From NCBI GenBank assembly GCA_021157815.1, contig JAGGVT010000206.1, forward strand, positions 1 to 6,468: a stretch of DNA of 6,468 nucleotides. The letters are read 5' to 3'. Positions 5,546 to 6,468 of this stretch are shown one piece after another. The notes under the pieces are model-generated. The model had not been told where the DNA came from. It was given only the letters and a program-made list of their open reading frames with translations, and searched no databases. Source of the DNA: a bacterium (GTDB lineage Bacteria; JAJVIF01; JAGGVT01). A program made the position numbers and the translations under genes. Numbering within the stretch: the first letter of the stretch is position 1; every line of letters starts with the position of its first letter.

Positions 5546-6142
5546 CTATTGTTTATCCACAGCAATCTTCTTGTTTTTATTATTCGCGATTCTATCAGGC
5601 ATTTTGCCCCCAAAGTAATGAATTTTCAACTGGTCTCGAGCTGTGCGAAGCCTATGTTTTATCGCTGATTCGGACCTTTTCATCATTGTCGATATCTCCG
5701 CGATACTGAATCCCTCTCTTTCGAATAATAAAAGCGTTTCTCGTAATTGCGGAGGGAGTTTCATAAGCGCTGCGTCAAGATCAATATTGTCCAGAATCTT
5801 CTTTGAAATATCCCCCGTACCGCCCCCTTTGTTAATATATCCCTGAAGAACATCATCCTCGACATGGATTGTTTTCCTGTATTCCTGCCGCCGATTCTGG
5901 TTTCGAAAAGTGTTATGAATGATACGATAGAACCACGATTTAAATTTCGAATCCTCTTTAAGCTGATGCAGATATTTCAACCCATTTAACGACGCGCTTT
6001 GTATAAGGTCCTCGGCACCCTCAAGAGTGCCTGTCATGTACCTGGCATACGCAAAAAAACCTTGGTAATGCGTTCCCAGGAGCTCCAGGAATTTCTCGTT
6101 ACGTTCTTGCTCAGACATCGTGCCTGCCATCACAAACTCCAT
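5546..6142 (-). CDS. ECF-family RNA polymerase sigma factor
   Basis: This sigma70 factor of the extracytoplasmic-function group has 198 residues in the longest frame. Region 2 (about 20-85) binds core polymerase and the -10 element; it contains the FFAYARYMTGTLEGAEDLIQ segment and SKFKSWFYRIIHNTFRNQNRR. Region 4 (about 122-175) reads the -35 element, with LPPQLRETLLLF then the helix-turn-helix FSIAEISTMMKRSESAIKHR. Regions 1.1 and 3 are absent, as usual for ECF factors. A basic tail of about 20 residues (GGKMPDRIANNKNKK) follows. After DLIQ the usual acidic and aromatic residues (QETF or QEVF in most relatives) are replaced by SAS. The upstream ATG has no Shine-Dalgarno, while the ATG at 6130 (codon 5) has GGAG six bases before it and is the likelier start. 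The zinc-finger membrane protein encoded next is its probable antagonist. Confidence 0.93.
   Translation of the reverse strand: MEFVMAGTMSEQERNEKFLELLGTHYQGFFAYARYMTGTLEGAEDLIQSASLNGLKYLHQLKEDSKFKSWFYRIIHNTFRNQNRRQEYRKTIHVEDDVLQGYINKGGGTGDISKKILDNIDLDAALMKLPPQLRETLLLFEREGFSIAEISTMMKRSESAIKHRLRTARDQLKIHYFGGKMPDRIANNKNKKIAVDKQ
6137..6140 (-). promoter_or_regulatory. Shine-Dalgarno favouring the internal sigma start
   Basis: GGAG at 6140-6137 on the - strand is followed by six bases and then the ATG at 6130. No comparable motif precedes the ATG at 6142. This supports a protein of 194 residues starting MAGTMSEQ. Confidence 0.5.
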
Positions 6143-6194
6143 CAGGGCGACCCGTCAACCGGATACACCAATATGACATCGTGAATATCCCAAG

Positions 6195-6200
6195 AGTATA
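6195..6200 (-). promoter_or_regulatory. Possible -10 element for the sigma/anti-sigma operon
   Basis: On the - strand TATACT lies about 53 bp upstream of the first sigma ATG. No good -35 hexamer is found at 16-18 bp, and I see no GGAAC-type ECF -35, so the promoter class and any autoregulation remain open. Confidence 0.25.
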
Positions 6201-6251
6201 GAGAAAATTTGGCATTGAAATCATCAAAATCGAAAATTTTTGCTCTGATTA

Positions 6252-6260
6252 TGTTATATT
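6252..6260 (+). promoter_or_regulatory. Possible extended -10 promoter for tRNA-Ser
   Basis: TGT followed by TATATT (6255-6260) resembles an extended -10 element. It lies about 124 bp upstream of the mature tRNA 5' end. The -35 region is poor. If it is used, the palindrome and composite repeat that follow would lie in the pre-tRNA leader. Confidence 0.25.
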
Positions 6261-6264
6261 TTGG

Positions 6265-6287
6265 CTAACATCACGAAGTGATGTTAG
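6265..6287. repeat. Perfect 10-bp-arm palindrome between sigma and tRNA-Ser genes
   Basis: CTAACATCAC and GTGATGTTAG are exact reverse complements around GAA. No T-run follows on either strand, so it is not a typical terminator. It could be an operator for a dimeric regulator of the divergent sigma gene, or a small dispersed palindromic repeat. Confidence 0.6.
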
Positions 6288-6371
6288 TGTCCTGAGTCCT
6301 TCGACAGGTTTAGGGGCTGCGACAGAGTTTTGGATTTAAAGCCCTTCGACTCGCTGCGCTCGCTCAGGACA
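6288..6371. repeat. Composite repeat with inverted ends TGTCCTGAG/CTCAGGACA
   Basis: TGTCCTGAG (6288-6296) is the exact reverse complement of CTCAGGACA (6363-6371), and CCTTCGAC occurs twice in direct orientation (6298-6305, 6343-6350). The right part, CCCTTCGACTCGCTGCGCTC and onward, resembles a short palindromic sequence that recurs between genes in many bacterial genomes (recalled, not searched). A small hairpin, ATCCC-tgc-GGGAT (6371-6383), abuts the tRNA. Confidence 0.6.
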
Positions 6372-6383
6372 TCCCTGCGGGAT

Positions 6384-6468
6384 GGAGAGGTGACCGAGTG
6401 GCTGAAGGTGCACGCCTGGAAAGCGTGTGTGCGGCAACGTACCGTGGGTTCGAATCCCACCCTCTCCG
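6384..6468 (+). tRNA. tRNA-Ser, anticodon GGA
   Basis: This is a complete class II tRNA of 85 nt, decoding UCC and UCU. The acceptor stem is GGAGAGG (6384-6390) with CCTCTCC (6461-6467), and the discriminator is G6468. The anticodon arm is CACGC-CTGGAAA-GCGTG (6411-6427) with anticodon GGA at 6418-6420. A long variable arm, GTGCG-gcaa-CGTAC (6429-6442), is the hallmark of tRNA-Ser. The T arm is GTGGG-TTCGAAT-CCCAC (6444-6460). Whether CCA is encoded cannot be seen, because the window ends at the discriminator. Confidence 0.97.

Noticed and set aside
1-6468. CRISPR array
   Set aside because: No regularly spaced direct repeats were seen; the repeats present are inverted or occur only twice.

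Overview
The window looks like chromosomal DNA of a Gram-negative-type bacterium, probably from an uncultured or little-studied lineage. The genes are moderately AT-rich, code use is bacterial, an ECF sigma/anti-sigma pair is present, and the intergenic DNA is rich in palindromic repeats. I cannot place it in a phylum from the sequence alone; the very large anti-sigma factor fits FCB-type or deltaproteobacterial candidate lineages, but that is a guess.

Left half (about 1-2714, + strand): an oxidative-stress/metal module. A 2-Cys peroxiredoxin of the Prx1/AhpC type is preceded by a sigma70-like promoter overlapped by a Fur/PerR-type box. It is followed by a hairpin and then by a PerR-like regulator of the Fur family. 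The regulator's five sensor-metal ligands and four zinc cysteines align without gaps to Bacillus subtilis PerR, at a constant offset of 11 residues. Sixteen bases further on begins a permease of the SO_0444/UPF0718 (DUF318) family with a CSCG motif, a Cys/His-rich loop and a fused C-terminal HMA heavy-metal domain. The likely logic is peroxide sensing by PerR, peroxide removal by the peroxiredoxin, and export of a redox-active or thiophilic metal by the permease.

Middle (2715-3370): a gene-free convergent intergenic region. It holds a 206-bp MITE-like element with perfect inverted ends and a flanking AACTT duplication, a 104-bp element that can fold into a four-armed cloverleaf with a sliding junction, and two back-to-back intrinsic terminators, one per strand.

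Right half (3371-6142, - strand): an ECF sigma factor followed by a membrane-anchored zinc-finger anti-sigma factor of about 690 residues. The extracytoplasmic part of the anti-sigma factor carries at least three divergent tandem copies of a domain I do not recognise. The two genes are separated by 96 bp containing a perfect 9-bp hairpin.

Right edge (6143-6468): a perfect 10-bp-arm palindrome, a composite repeat with inverted ends, and a complete tRNA-Ser(GGA) on the + strand ending at the last base of the window.
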